Below are positions 27,255 through 35,817 of a stretch of 64,000 bases of DNA, piece by piece. The translations under genes and the position numbers were made by a program. The notes beneath the pieces were generated by a model. That model did not search any database, was not told the DNA's origin, and saw nothing but the letters and a program-made list of their open reading frames with translations. The stretch lies in assembly GCA_002310175.1 (NCBI GenBank), contig DBYG01000044.1, forward strand, positions 51,385 to 115,384. The letters are read 5' to 3'. Source of the DNA: Bacteroidales bacterium UBA1192. Its GTDB lineage: Bacteria; Bacteroidota; Bacteroidia; Bacteroidales; Bacteroidaceae. Positions within the stretch are counted from its first letter, which is position 1. Every line of letters starts with the position of its first letter.

Positions 27255-27273
27255 TGGGCAAAATCAGCTGGGT

Positions 27274-29634
27274 ATGACTTTACGTGAGTTGAAGATTGGT
27301 GAGAGTGCTGTGGTTGCGGCAGTTGGGGGCGAGGGTGCCTTGCGCCAGCATTTTCTTGATATGGGACTGCTGCCGGGTGTTGAGGTTAAGCTGCTTAAGT
27401 TTGCCCCGATGGGGGATCCCATGGAGCTTCTGGTTCGTGGATATACACTCTCTCTTCGTCTTGAAGAGGCTGCTCATATAGAAATGTACAAAAGGGGACA
27501 GGCCCCAATTGTACAGCCTGCGTCAATATCGGACTCGGATTTCGGTTATAATCTGGCACTTCATGAGCATAACTCTCATCCCGGATTGGGTGAGGCCGGT
27601 AAATATCACGATCCTACTCATGAGAATGCGGTTCCCAAAGGTACGGTGCTGAAGTTTGCTTTGGCAGGTCAGCAGAACTGCGGAAAGACAACGCTTTTCA
27701 ACCAACTGACGGGTTCCAATCAGCACGTGGGAAACTTTCCGGGCGTAACTGTGGACCGCAAGGACGGGCAGATAAAAGGACATCCGGATACGCTGGTTAC
27801 GGATCTGCCGGGCATATATTCGCTGTCGCCGTACACTCAGGAGGAGACAGTTTCGCGCCGGTTCATACTGGAGGAGAAACCTAACTGTATCATTAATATT
27901 GTCGATGCCACCAATATTGAACGTAATCTTTATCTGACGGTTCAGCTCATGGAACTGGGCATTCCCATGGTGTTGGCTCTCAATATGATGGATGAACTGA
28001 CCGGTAACGGGGGATCTGTTCGTGTCAATGAGATGGAACGTATATTGGGCATTCCGGTCATACCCATATCGGCCGCTAAGAGCGAGGGTATTCAAGAACT
28101 TGTAGAACATGCCATTCATGTTGCTGAGTTCCAGGAGAAACCTGCACGCACTGATTTCTGCACAAAGGATGATCATGGCGGCGCAGTTCACCGATGCCTG
28201 CACAGCATAATGCATCTGATTGAGGATCATACCGAGCGGGTAGGCATTCCCCGACGTTTTGCAGCGGGAAAGCTGGTGGAGGGTGACCAGACTGTGCTTG
28301 ATGCTCTTGATCTTTCCGGTAACGAGAAGGAGATGATGGAGCACATTATCCTGCAGATGGAGGAGGAGCGGGGCATGGACCGATCAGCCGCCATGGCCGA
28401 TATGCGTTTCTCATTTATAGAGCGCCTGTGCTCCCAGACGGTTGTAAAACCCCGCAAGAGCCGTGAGTACATCCGAAGCAAGCGTATTGACAGGATTCTG
28501 ACCGGTCGCTGGACAGCAATACCTATTTTCCTGATAGTCATGTGCCTTGTGATATGGCTGTCTATAGATGTGATAGGTGCACCGCTACAGGATTGGCTGG
28601 ATCAGGGTATTCAGTGGCTTGCCGGTATATGTGTGGCTGGTCTAAATAAGGCTGATGTCAGCCCCGCAATAGTCTCTCTTGTTGAGGACGGCATTTTTGG
28701 CGGCGTGGGCAGCGTGCTGAGCTTTGTACCTATTATAATTATCCTGTTCTTTTTCCTGAGTCTGATTGAGGACAGCGGTTACATGGCCCGCATAGCCTTT
28801 GTGACCGATAAGCTGCTACGCAAACTGGGTCTTTCCGGACGTTCCATAGTACCGTTGCTCATAGGTTTCGGCTGTTCGGTACCGGCTGTGATGGCCACCA
28901 GGACGCTGCCTTCGGCCCGTGACCGCAAGCTGACCATCCTGCTTACTCCCTTCATGAGCTGCAGCGCCAAGATTCCCATCTACGGATTCTTTACCAATGC
29001 GTTCTTCCCGGGACACGGCGGCCTGATTCTAGCCGGGCTGTACCTGCTTTCCATACTTGTGGGCATACTTGTGGCGCTGGTTACCAAGCTGTTCCGCAAG
29101 AACTACGTGGCTGCACCTTTCGTGATGGAACTGCCCAATTACCGTATGCCGGGCATGAAGAATGTGAGTCATCTGCTCTGGGACAAGACCAAGGATTTCT
29201 GCCAGCGTGCGTTTACTGTGATTTTTGTGGCCACCATCATTATCTGGCTGCTGCAGACGTTTGATTTCCGATTCAACATGGTCCAGGACGGCGAGGGCTC
29301 GATGATGGCCTGGGTGGCCGGTGTGCTGGAACCGCTGTTCCGCCCGCTGGGCTTGGGTGACTGGCGCATAGTGACATCATTTGTGAGCGGATTCCTGGCC
29401 AAGGAAAGCGTGGTTGCCACGATGGAGGTGCTGGGCGTAACCGAGTCGCTGACCGTAGTCACCGCTGTTCCGATGCTGATATTCAGCCTATTGTACACGC
29501 CCTGCGTTGCCGCAATCAGCAGCATCCGCCGCGAGCTTGGTGACCGCTGGGCCATCTACGTAGTAATATTCCAGTGCGCCATTGCCTGGGTAGTTGCCTG
29601 GCTTGGCTACTTAATTGCATCGGCCGTATTATGA
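27274..29634 (+). CDS. feoB: FeoA-FeoB fusion, ferrous iron transporter
   Basis: This is an inner membrane Fe(II) importer. An SH3-like FeoA domain (1-71) is fused to FeoB: G domain with G1 GQQNCGKTT (132-140), G3 DLPG and an NMMD G4, then a helical insertion, then a polytopic membrane part (about 415-786) with the GYMARIAFV and GFGCSVPA gate regions. FeoA-FeoB fusions are common in Bacteroidota. Oddity: residues 71-81 (MYKRGQAPIVQ) of the linker are encoded by a copy of the palindromic repeat seen at 27041 and 58700. A FeoB-associated small protein overlaps the stop codon. Confidence 0.95.
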   Translation: MTLRELKIGESAVVAAVGGEGALRQHFLDMGLLPGVEVKLLKFAPMGDPMELLVRGYTLSLRLEEAAHIEMYKRGQAPIVQPASISDSDFGYNLALHEHNSHPGLGEAGKYHDPTHENAVPKGTVLKFALAGQQNCGKTTLFNQLTGSNQHVGNFPGVTVDRKDGQIKGHPDTLVTDLPGIYSLSPYTQEETVSRRFILEEKPNCIINIVDATNIERNLYLTVQLMELGIPMVLALNMMDELTGNGGSVRVNEMERILGIPVIPISAAKSEGIQELVEHAIHVAEFQEKPARTDFCTKDDHGGAVHRCLHSIMHLIEDHTERVGIPRRFAAGKLVEGDQTVLDALDLSGNEKEMMEHIILQMEEERGMDRSAAMADMRFSFIERLCSQTVVKPRKSREYIRSKRIDRILTGRWTAIPIFLIVMCLVIWLSIDVIGAPLQDWLDQGIQWLAGICVAGLNKADVSPAIVSLVEDGIFGGVGSVLSFVPIIIILFFFLSLIEDSGYMARIAFVTDKLLRKLGLSGRSIVPLLIGFGCSVPAVMATRTLPSARDRKLTILLTPFMSCSAKIPIYGFFTNAFFPGHGGLILAGLYLLSILVGILVALVTKLFRKNYVAAPFVMELPNYRMPGMKNVSHLLWDKTKDFCQRAFTVIFVATIIIWLLQTFDFRFNMVQDGEGSMMAWVAGVLEPLFRPLGLGDWRIVTSFVSGFLAKESVVATMEVLGVTESLTVVTAVPMLIFSLLYTPCVAAISSIRRELGDRWAIYVVIFQCAIAWVVAWLGYLIASAVL
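27486..27514 (+). repeat. Palindromic repeat, copy B, inside feoAB
   Basis: GTACAAAAGGGGACAGGCCC followed by CAATTGTAC. It is read in frame as YKRGQAPIV in the FeoA-FeoB linker. The left half matches copy A, the right half matches both A and C. Confidence 0.75.
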
Positions 29635-29777
29635 ACGCTGCGACCATAATATCAATCATAATAATAGCGCTACTTGTTATAGCAGCGCTATTCTCCGTTC
29701 ATCGCAACCGCCGCAAAGGCAAATCCTGCTGCGGTTGTCCTGTTTCCGGATTCTGCAAAAAAGAAGGAAAACCTTAA
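29631..29777 (+). CDS. FeoB-associated Cys-rich membrane protein
   Basis: This 48-residue protein starts at ATG 29631, overlapping the feoAB stop as ATGA. One transmembrane helix (about 5-22) is followed by a basic segment and a Cys-rich tail (CCGCPVSGFC), the hallmark of the small proteins found next to feoB in many anaerobes. Its role is probably to handle Fe(II) at the transporter's cytoplasmic exit. A longer in-frame ATG at 29574 lies inside feoAB and is not used here. Confidence 0.85.
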   Translation: MNAATIISIIIIALLVIAALFSVHRNRRKGKSCCGCPVSGFCKKEGKP

Positions 29778-29781
29778 GACC

Positions 29782-31173
29782 TCAGCTCATGAAGGCCTCC
29801 ACATCATCGGGATGATAGGGGATGATGTCAGCGCCCAGCACACGGCAGCCGGTAGAGGTGATGAGGATGTCATCCTCAATGCGGATGCCACCAAAGTCGC
29901 GGTATTTTTCTATTGCATCGTAGTTGAGGAAGTCCATGTGCATCTTTTCGGATTTCCATTTGTCGATGAGGGCGGGGATGAAGTAGATGCCGGGCTCATC
30001 GGTCATTACGAAACCGGGCTGGAGACGGCGGCCACACCTTAAACAGTTGGTTCCGAATTGTGTAGAAGGTCTTACCTCATCGTCAAAGCCTACGTAGATC
30101 TGGCCCAGGCCCTCCATATCGTGCACGTCCATTCCCATCATGTGGCCCAGACCGTGCTGCAGGAACATGGCGTGTGCACCAGCCTGAACAGCCTCCTCAG
30201 TATCACCCTTCATGAGACCGAGCTCCTTTAGACGGTCAGTCATTAGGCGGCATACATCCAGGTGCATATCCATCCATTTGTAATCCGGGCGGGCCTTTTC
30301 AATCACTAAGTCATGACAGGCCTCCACTATTGAGTAAATTTCGCGCTGTTTTGATGTAAACTTACCGTTTATAGGAAGAGTCCGGGTGTTGTCGCTGCAG
30401 TAGTTGTTTACAGTCTCAGCTCCGGCATCGACCAGAAGCAGGCGGCCGGATTCCAGATGCTTGAGTGACGGGTCACCGTGGAATATCTCGCCGTGCATGG
30501 ATACTATGCTGTTGAATGAAACCTTGGCACCCTGACTCATGGCTATACCCTCCATCAGGCCCCCGATTGATTTTTCGGTAACACCAGGCTTGCAGGCCTT
30601 CATGGCACCGGTATGCATTCGGTAACCTATAGCCATTGCACGCTCTATCTCAGTTATCTCCGCATCGGACTTGACGGAACGCATGCTGACGACAGCCTTG
30701 ATGAGTTTGACAGATGCTGCGGCACGGGTCTCGAGAGGGTGTATGCCGAGCATATCAGACAACAGGATCATGTGGTCATGACGGTAGGGCGGCAGGAAAT
30801 GGATCTCACGGCCCTGTTTGCGGGCAGCTGCTGCCATTTCAGCCAACTTGCAGAATGGGGCGCTGTTACTTATGCCGCATTCGGCAGCCAAATCAGCCAC
30901 TGACGGGACGAATCCGGTCCAGATGATGTCCTCAATGTCTATGTCATCGCCCAATAACCACTCCTGACCGCTGTCGGCATCTATTACAGCAGCCAGTGAA
31001 TCGCGGTCTTGTCCGGTGTAGTATAGGAATGAGCTGTCCTGTCGGAATGTGTAGCCATTGGCAGGATAGTTGCACGGGGCGTTGTTGTTACCCAAAAGAA
31101 TGATGAGTCCGCTGCCTACTTTCTCCCTGAGAACGGTGCGGCGTTTAGAATAGGTGATTGAGTCAAAAAGCAT
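29782..31173 (-). CDS. pepP: Xaa-Pro aminopeptidase (aminopeptidase P), M24B
   Basis: It removes an N-terminal residue preceding proline. An N-terminal creatinase-like domain (about 1-165) is followed by the pita-bread catalytic domain with metal ligands in VDAGAE and CSDNTRT (Asp pair), HGLGHMMGMDVHD (His), TDEPGIY (Glu) and RIEDDILIT (Glu). I place the start at 31173 (MLFDSITYSKRR, 463 aa), since the longer frame from 31233 would begin within the promoter. It converges with the feo gene cluster, 4 nt apart. Cytoplasmic; no signal peptide. Confidence 0.93.
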   Translation of the reverse strand: MLFDSITYSKRRTVLREKVGSGLIILLGNNNAPCNYPANGYTFRQDSSFLYYTGQDRDSLAAVIDADSGQEWLLGDDIDIEDIIWTGFVPSVADLAAECGISNSAPFCKLAEMAAAARKQGREIHFLPPYRHDHMILLSDMLGIHPLETRAAASVKLIKAVVSMRSVKSDAEITEIERAMAIGYRMHTGAMKACKPGVTEKSIGGLMEGIAMSQGAKVSFNSIVSMHGEIFHGDPSLKHLESGRLLLVDAGAETVNNYCSDNTRTLPINGKFTSKQREIYSIVEACHDLVIEKARPDYKWMDMHLDVCRLMTDRLKELGLMKGDTEEAVQAGAHAMFLQHGLGHMMGMDVHDMEGLGQIYVGFDDEVRPSTQFGTNCLRCGRRLQPGFVMTDEPGIYFIPALIDKWKSEKMHMDFLNYDAIEKYRDFGGIRIEDDILITSTGCRVLGADIIPYHPDDVEAFMS

Positions 31174-31203
31174 AATTCTCGTATATTCAGATATGTGCTT
31201 CTG

Positions 31204-31234
31204 CAAAAATAGTATAAAACAGTGTGTAAACAAA
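31204..31234 (-). promoter_or_regulatory. Promoter of aminopeptidase P
   Basis: On the minus strand a -33 TTTG (31231-31234) and -7 TATTTTTG (31204-31211) are separated by 19 nt. This supports ATG 31173, 30 nt downstream, over ATG 31233. Confidence 0.65.
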
Positions 31235-31303
31235 TACCCGTCAGCGTTTAACTTTTCGGTTTTTTAGGAATCATAATAATGGACGTTAATATAATAAGGT
31301 GAC

Positions 31304-32059
31304 ATGAAGAGATTTACAGTCATATTTGCTTTAGCTTCCCTTGGGATGGCAGGAGTCTCCGCCCAGGGTCTTAAGGTAGAGAGCGAAACTCTCAACTACA
31401 GTCTCTATGTGGGTCCCCTCAAGGGTGGTGAGGCCAAACTCGTCTCCAGGAAAGTGAACTATCAGGGTGAGGAGACTGTCAGGATGGACCTGATAGCTAA
31501 CACTACAAAGGTGGCCGATAAGATATACAGCCTTCACGATACACTGACCACATTTCTCCGTGTAGCTGATTCCCGTCCCGTACGTTTCCAGAAGCATTGT
31601 TATGAGGGCGATGACATAGTCCGCGAGAAGGCCGATTTCAATGTTCTTTCTGACGGAACCTATAGTGTCGCCATGCGCAAGGACTATAAGGACGGACGTG
31701 TTAAGGAACGTACTGAAACCAGTCGGGAACCTGTATATGATATGGTGAGCATCGTAGCTTTCGCCCGTTCCATCAACCCCTCATCACTCAGGGTGGGGCA
31801 GCGTCTCGGTTTCAAACTGGCCAGTTCGGCTGAAATCAAGGACGAATGTCTTGTCTATCATGGCAAGGAACAGGTCAAGATTTCAGGAAATAAATACAAC
31901 TGCATGATATTCAGACTTGTGGAACCTGTCATAGAGAATGGCAAGAGCAAGGATAATGACGTGCTTACCATCTACGTGAATGATGATCCGTCACGTACCA
32001 TAATACAGATGGACATCAAGTTCAAGGTGGGTGCGGCTAAGGTTAAAATCAATCCCTGA
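31304..32059 (+). CDS. Exported DUF3108-family protein
   Basis: This 251-residue protein has a signal peptide (MKRFTVIFALASLGMAGVSAQ) and a beta-rich body matching the general pattern of DUF3108 (an early LNYSLYVGPLKGGEAKL strand pair and a C-terminal DDPSRTIIQMDIKFKVGAAK). Members are periplasmic proteins of unknown function. It is followed by a Gly-rich exported protein and a GH3 enzyme on the same strand, but the 168-nt gap contains a promoter element, so co-transcription is uncertain. Confidence 0.7.
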   Translation: MKRFTVIFALASLGMAGVSAQGLKVESETLNYSLYVGPLKGGEAKLVSRKVNYQGEETVRMDLIANTTKVADKIYSLHDTLTTFLRVADSRPVRFQKHCYEGDDIVREKADFNVLSDGTYSVAMRKDYKDGRVKERTETSREPVYDMVSIVAFARSINPSSLRVGQRLGFKLASSAEIKDECLVYHGKEQVKISGNKYNCMIFRLVEPVIENGKSKDNDVLTIYVNDDPSRTIIQMDIKFKVGAAKVKINP

Positions 32060-32159
32060 TCCGGTATTCAGTGAAACTGACCCTGAACAACGCACGTTTC
32101 TGAACAACAGCAAATAAACTTTTGCAGCTGAAAACAGTCATACTAATCAGGAATCTGTT

Positions 32160-32167
32160 TATATTTG
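32160..32167 (+). promoter_or_regulatory. -7 element upstream of the Gly-rich/GH3 pair
   Basis: TATATTTG, a full TAnnTTTG match, with a 60-nt leader to ATG 32228. Confidence 0.45.
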
Positions 32168-32227
32168 TTCCTTGAAACTTGAACATAATCAAATAGATAT
32201 TAACAACCTTAATACTTAACTAAAACG

Positions 32228-33235
32228 ATGAACAAGAGAATTCTTTCAGCAGCATTCATGGCAGTGCTCTGTGTTTCAGCTTTTGCCGCAAAGAAAGACA
32301 AGAAAAGTGAGCCTGAACTGCTTCTTGGTGTAAAGTCAGGTGTATTAACCATGTCCAATGAAATGGGTAATTTCCGTAACGGCGGAGGAAACTTCGGTGG
32401 AGGAAACTTCGGTGGTGGAAACTTCGGTGGTGGCGGCTTTGGCGGCGGTGCTGCAATGGGCCAGGGCGGACGTGGCGGTCAGGGAGCACCCGGAGGTCAG
32501 AGAGGTCAGGGTGGCGAAGGCGGACAGAGAGGCCAGCGCCAGATGAATTTTGACCCGAGCCAGATTGTTACCAAGATATATTTTGATGATTACGGAAAGA
32601 AAACCGTGACTGTAACCTCACGTGGTGAGGCGGGAACATCGCGTTCTCTCGTTATTGACGATGAGACATATAACATAAATGATGAAGAGAAGTCAGCCAC
32701 CAAGATGCCTCAGTTCGGTCGTCGTGGAGGCGGAAACGCACAACGTGGCGGTGGAATGGGTATGGGATTCGCCATGGGTGGTTCCAGTGTCGTTACTCCC
32801 ATGTTTGACTGGGAGAACCTCGATGCCAAGACCATTAAGAAGAACAAGATAAAGGAGCTGGGTGAAGAAGAAGTAGCCGGAGTGAAATGCAAGAAGTATT
32901 CATTCAAGGTTTCCAATCAAGGCTATACTACAGAGCAGACAGTGTGGATATACAAGAATATCACCATGAAGAGTGAGACTGAATCAGACTGGGGAACCAT
33001 GGGACAGTCGGTTTCCAAATTTGAAGAGACCGATGTCGATCAGGCCCTGTTCCAGCTTCCTGCCGATTACAAGGTTGAAGAGATGCAGATGGGCGGCTTC
33101 GGTGGCGGAGGTGGCTTCGGTGGAGGTGCCGGTGGCTTCGGTGGCGGTGCCGGTGGCTTTGGCGGTGGTGCCGGTGGCTTCGGTGGCGGAGGCGGCTTCG
33201 GTGGCGGTGCCGGTGGCTTTGGCGGTGGATTCTGA
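32228..33235 (+). CDS. Exported Gly/Phe-rich protein of unknown function
   Basis: I do not recognise this 335-residue protein with confidence; the ordered core vaguely resembles DUF4412. It has a signal peptide (1-21), an N-terminal Gly-rich stretch (about 49-110, GNFGGGNFGGG then GQRGQGG), an ordered beta-rich region (about 110-280), and a C-terminal array of GAGGFGG repeats (about 287-335). The stop TGA is immediately followed by the ATG of the GH3 gene with no spacing, suggesting coupled translation. Similar Gly/Phe tracts occur in three other exported proteins in this window. Confidence 0.75.
   Translation: MNKRILSAAFMAVLCVSAFAAKKDKKSEPELLLGVKSGVLTMSNEMGNFRNGGGNFGGGNFGGGNFGGGGFGGGAAMGQGGRGGQGAPGGQRGQGGEGGQRGQRQMNFDPSQIVTKIYFDDYGKKTVTVTSRGEAGTSRSLVIDDETYNINDEEKSATKMPQFGRRGGGNAQRGGGMGMGFAMGGSSVVTPMFDWENLDAKTIKKNKIKELGEEEVAGVKCKKYSFKVSNQGYTTEQTVWIYKNITMKSETESDWGTMGQSVSKFEETDVDQALFQLPADYKVEEMQMGGFGGGGGFGGGAGGFGGGAGGFGGGAGGFGGGGGFGGGAGGFGGGF
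33089..33232 (+). repeat. 21-nt coding tandem repeat (GAGGFGG)
   Basis: This is an in-frame tandem array with unit GGTGCCGGTGGCTTCGGTGGC and variants, giving four GAGGFGG copies plus GGGFGG-type partial units. It is prone to slippage, so copy number could vary between strains. Confidence 0.8.
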
Positions 33236-35815
33236 ATGGAACTCAAGAATATTCTGACGGCGCTTTCATGCGCAACCATCGGGGTTATTCTAACTTCTGC
33301 TGATATTTACAGAGACCCTTCACAACCTGCTGAAAAACGTGCTGCCGATCTTGTCGGCAGACTCTCTCTTGAGCAGAAGGTGTCACTCATGCAGAACTCA
33401 TCACCCGCCATTCCTGAGTTCGGAATCAAGGCTTACGACTGGTGGAACGAAGCCCTTCATGGGGTGGGACGTGCCGGACTGGCCACAGTCTTCCCGCAGG
33501 CCATAGGTATGGCTGCATCGTTTGATGATGTTCTGCTGCTGGATGTATTCTCTGCAGTCAGTGACGAGGCACGTGCCAAATCCGCACAGTTCGGAAATAA
33601 CGGTGAGCTCAGACGCTATCAGGGTCTGACGTTCTGGACTCCTAATGTCAACATCTTCCGTGATCCCCGTTGGGGACGTGGACAGGAGACATATGGCGAG
33701 GATCCATATCTAACTTCGCGCATGGGTGTTTCGGTGGTAAAGGGCCTGCAGGGCCCAAGCGACATATCCAAGTATGATAAGCTCCATGCCTGTGCCAAGC
33801 ACTTTGCCGTTCACAGTGGTCCTGAATGGAACCGCCATGAGTTCAATGCCGAGAATATTGAACCGCGTGACCTGCGCGAGACTTACCTGCCGGCTTTCAA
33901 GGCTCTGGTTCAGGAGGCCGGAGTCAAGGAGGTGATGTGCGCCTATAACCGGTATGAAGACGATCCGTGCTGCGGAAGCAACCGCCTGTTGCAGCAGATC
34001 CTGCGTGACGAGTGGGGCTTCAAGGGCATTGTATTGTCTGACTGCTGGGCTATCAACGATTTTTATACCAAGGGTCATCACGAGACTGAACCCGATGCCA
34101 AACATGCCACCGCAAAGGCCGTTCTGACCGGAACTGACCTGGAGTGCGGCAGTTCATACGGGGCACTTGTACAGGCTGTGAAGGACGGACTCATCAAGGA
34201 GTCCGATATTGACGTTTCGGTCACAAGGCTTCTCACCGCACGTTTCGAGTTGGGAGAGATGGATGAGGATGTTGAATGGAACAGAATCCCATACAGCGTT
34301 GTCGATAGCAGGGAACACAGGGAATTGGCTCTCAGGATGGCTCAGGAGAGCATGGTTCTGCTTAAGAACAACGGCTTGTTGCCTTTGAAGCGCGGGACCA
34401 GGGTGGTTGTCATGGGACCTAACGCCAACGATTCTGTCATGCAGTGGGGTAACTACAACGGCACACCGTCCCACACCGTGACTCTGCTTGAAGCAATCCG
34501 CAGGATGGGTGGACAGGTGGAATATCTTAAAGGTTGTGACTATGCTTCGAACATGCTATCCCTTGTCAGTCTTTTCAGTCAGTGCAGTGCAAGTGGTCTT
34601 CAGGGCTTTGATGCCAAGTACTGGAACAACGCCCGTGGAATGGGTGAGCCTGACGTGCTCCGTCACAACACTACACCTCTTCGTTTTGCTACAGCAGGCG
34701 CCACTGTCTTCGCCCCTAACGTGAATCTTGAGGACTTTGCTGCTGAATACAATTCGGTTTTCCATGCCAATAAAGATGGTGATGTAGCTTTCTACATGCA
34801 GAATCAGGGCAATGCCATGATTTATGTTAACGGGAAACTGGTGGCTGTCGGTCGTAACGGTGATATTGCCAAGAAGGTATATACCCTTGATGCAAAGGCC
34901 GGTGAGGACTATGAAATCAGGATAACCTTCAACTGCCGCAAGGGGGAGGCCTCACTCTCATTTGACCTGGGGTATGAGGAGGAGATAAGCATTGAAAAAA
35001 CCGTCGCTGTCACTGCTGATGCCGATGTGATTATTTTTGCAGGTGGTATCTCACCTTCGCTTGAAGGCGAGGAGATGCCGGTCAGCATTCCCGGATTCAA
35101 GGGAGGTGACCGTACCGCAATAGAGCTTCCCGCAGCCCAGATTGAACTGATACAGGCTCTCAAGAAGGCCGGACGTAAGATAGTGTTTGTGAATTTCTCA
35201 GGTTCGGCAATCGGACTTGCTGAAACAGAGCCTTCATGTGATGCTATCCTTCAGGCATGGTATCCCGGTCAGGATGGAGGTACAGCCATTGCATCAGTCC
35301 TTTATGGTGAGTATAATCCTGCAGGTCGTCTGCCTGTGACATTCTACAGGAGCACCAGTCAGCTCCCGGATTTTGAGGATTACTCCATGAAGGGACGCAC
35401 TTACCGTTACATGACTGAGAAACCTCTATATCCTTTTGGATACGGATTGAGCTACTCTTCATTCAGCTACGGCAAGGGAAGGCTTTCCGCCAGGTCAGTC
35501 AGTTCTGATAACGGTATCATTCTTACCGTTCCTGTAACCAACAACGGCTCCATGGACGGACAGGAGGTGGTGCAGGTCTATCTGTGCCGTCCTTCCGACA
35601 AGGAAGGACCATCACATGCACTGCGTGCCTTCAAGCGTGTGGATGTCCCCAAGGGTGCAACCGTGAATGTGGAGTTTGAACTCACTCCCAATCAGTTTGA
35701 ATGGTTCGATGACCGGCATGACCAGATGCGCCTCATCCCCGGCAAGTATGAACTGCTCTACGGCGGATCATCTGATATGGATGGGCTGAACAAGCTGAAA
35801 GTTACCGTCAGGTAA
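33236..35815 (+). CDS. GH3 glycosidase with PA14 insertion, probable beta-xylosidase
   Basis: This 859-residue exported enzyme has a GH3 N-terminal domain (about 35-330) with nucleophile D269 in VLSDCW, a GH3 C-terminal domain interrupted by a PA14-like beta domain (about 450-590), and a C-terminal FnIII-like domain. The early DWWNEALHGV and PRWGRGQETYGEDP motifs are those of the xylosidase/glucosidase branch of GH3. It probably releases xylose from xylo-oligosaccharides in the periplasm. Its ATG directly abuts the stop of the Gly-rich gene. It converges with the M3 peptidase gene, 2 nt apart. The N-terminus is a weak signal or anchor sequence. Confidence 0.88.
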   Translation: MELKNILTALSCATIGVILTSADIYRDPSQPAEKRAADLVGRLSLEQKVSLMQNSSPAIPEFGIKAYDWWNEALHGVGRAGLATVFPQAIGMAASFDDVLLLDVFSAVSDEARAKSAQFGNNGELRRYQGLTFWTPNVNIFRDPRWGRGQETYGEDPYLTSRMGVSVVKGLQGPSDISKYDKLHACAKHFAVHSGPEWNRHEFNAENIEPRDLRETYLPAFKALVQEAGVKEVMCAYNRYEDDPCCGSNRLLQQILRDEWGFKGIVLSDCWAINDFYTKGHHETEPDAKHATAKAVLTGTDLECGSSYGALVQAVKDGLIKESDIDVSVTRLLTARFELGEMDEDVEWNRIPYSVVDSREHRELALRMAQESMVLLKNNGLLPLKRGTRVVVMGPNANDSVMQWGNYNGTPSHTVTLLEAIRRMGGQVEYLKGCDYASNMLSLVSLFSQCSASGLQGFDAKYWNNARGMGEPDVLRHNTTPLRFATAGATVFAPNVNLEDFAAEYNSVFHANKDGDVAFYMQNQGNAMIYVNGKLVAVGRNGDIAKKVYTLDAKAGEDYEIRITFNCRKGEASLSFDLGYEEEISIEKTVAVTADADVIIFAGGISPSLEGEEMPVSIPGFKGGDRTAIELPAAQIELIQALKKAGRKIVFVNFSGSAIGLAETEPSCDAILQAWYPGQDGGTAIASVLYGEYNPAGRLPVTFYRSTSQLPDFEDYSMKGRTYRYMTEKPLYPFGYGLSYSSFSYGKGRLSARSVSSDNGIILTVPVTNNGSMDGQEVVQVYLCRPSDKEGPSHALRAFKRVDVPKGATVNVEFELTPNQFEWFDDRHDQMRLIPGKYELLYGGSSDMDGLNKLKVTVR

Positions 35816-35817
35816 TT

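Larger units (their letters stand above)
26967..27273. other. Intergenic region with a palindromic repeat, terminator, short hairpins and the feo promoter
   Basis: No gene is seen in these 307 nt. In order they hold palindromic repeat copy A (27041-27073), a factor-independent terminator (27079-27107), two small hairpins that share an AGGTG loop (27124-27144 and about 27148-27165), and a -7 element for feoAB (27247-27254). Confidence 0.6.

Noticed and set aside
27523..28344. 273-codon minus-strand open frame
   Set aside because: Antisense to the FeoB G domain; composition looks like a shadow frame.
33089..33232. CRISPR-like regular repeats
   Set aside because: The units are contiguous 21-nt in-frame coding repeats without spacers and encode GAGGFGG.
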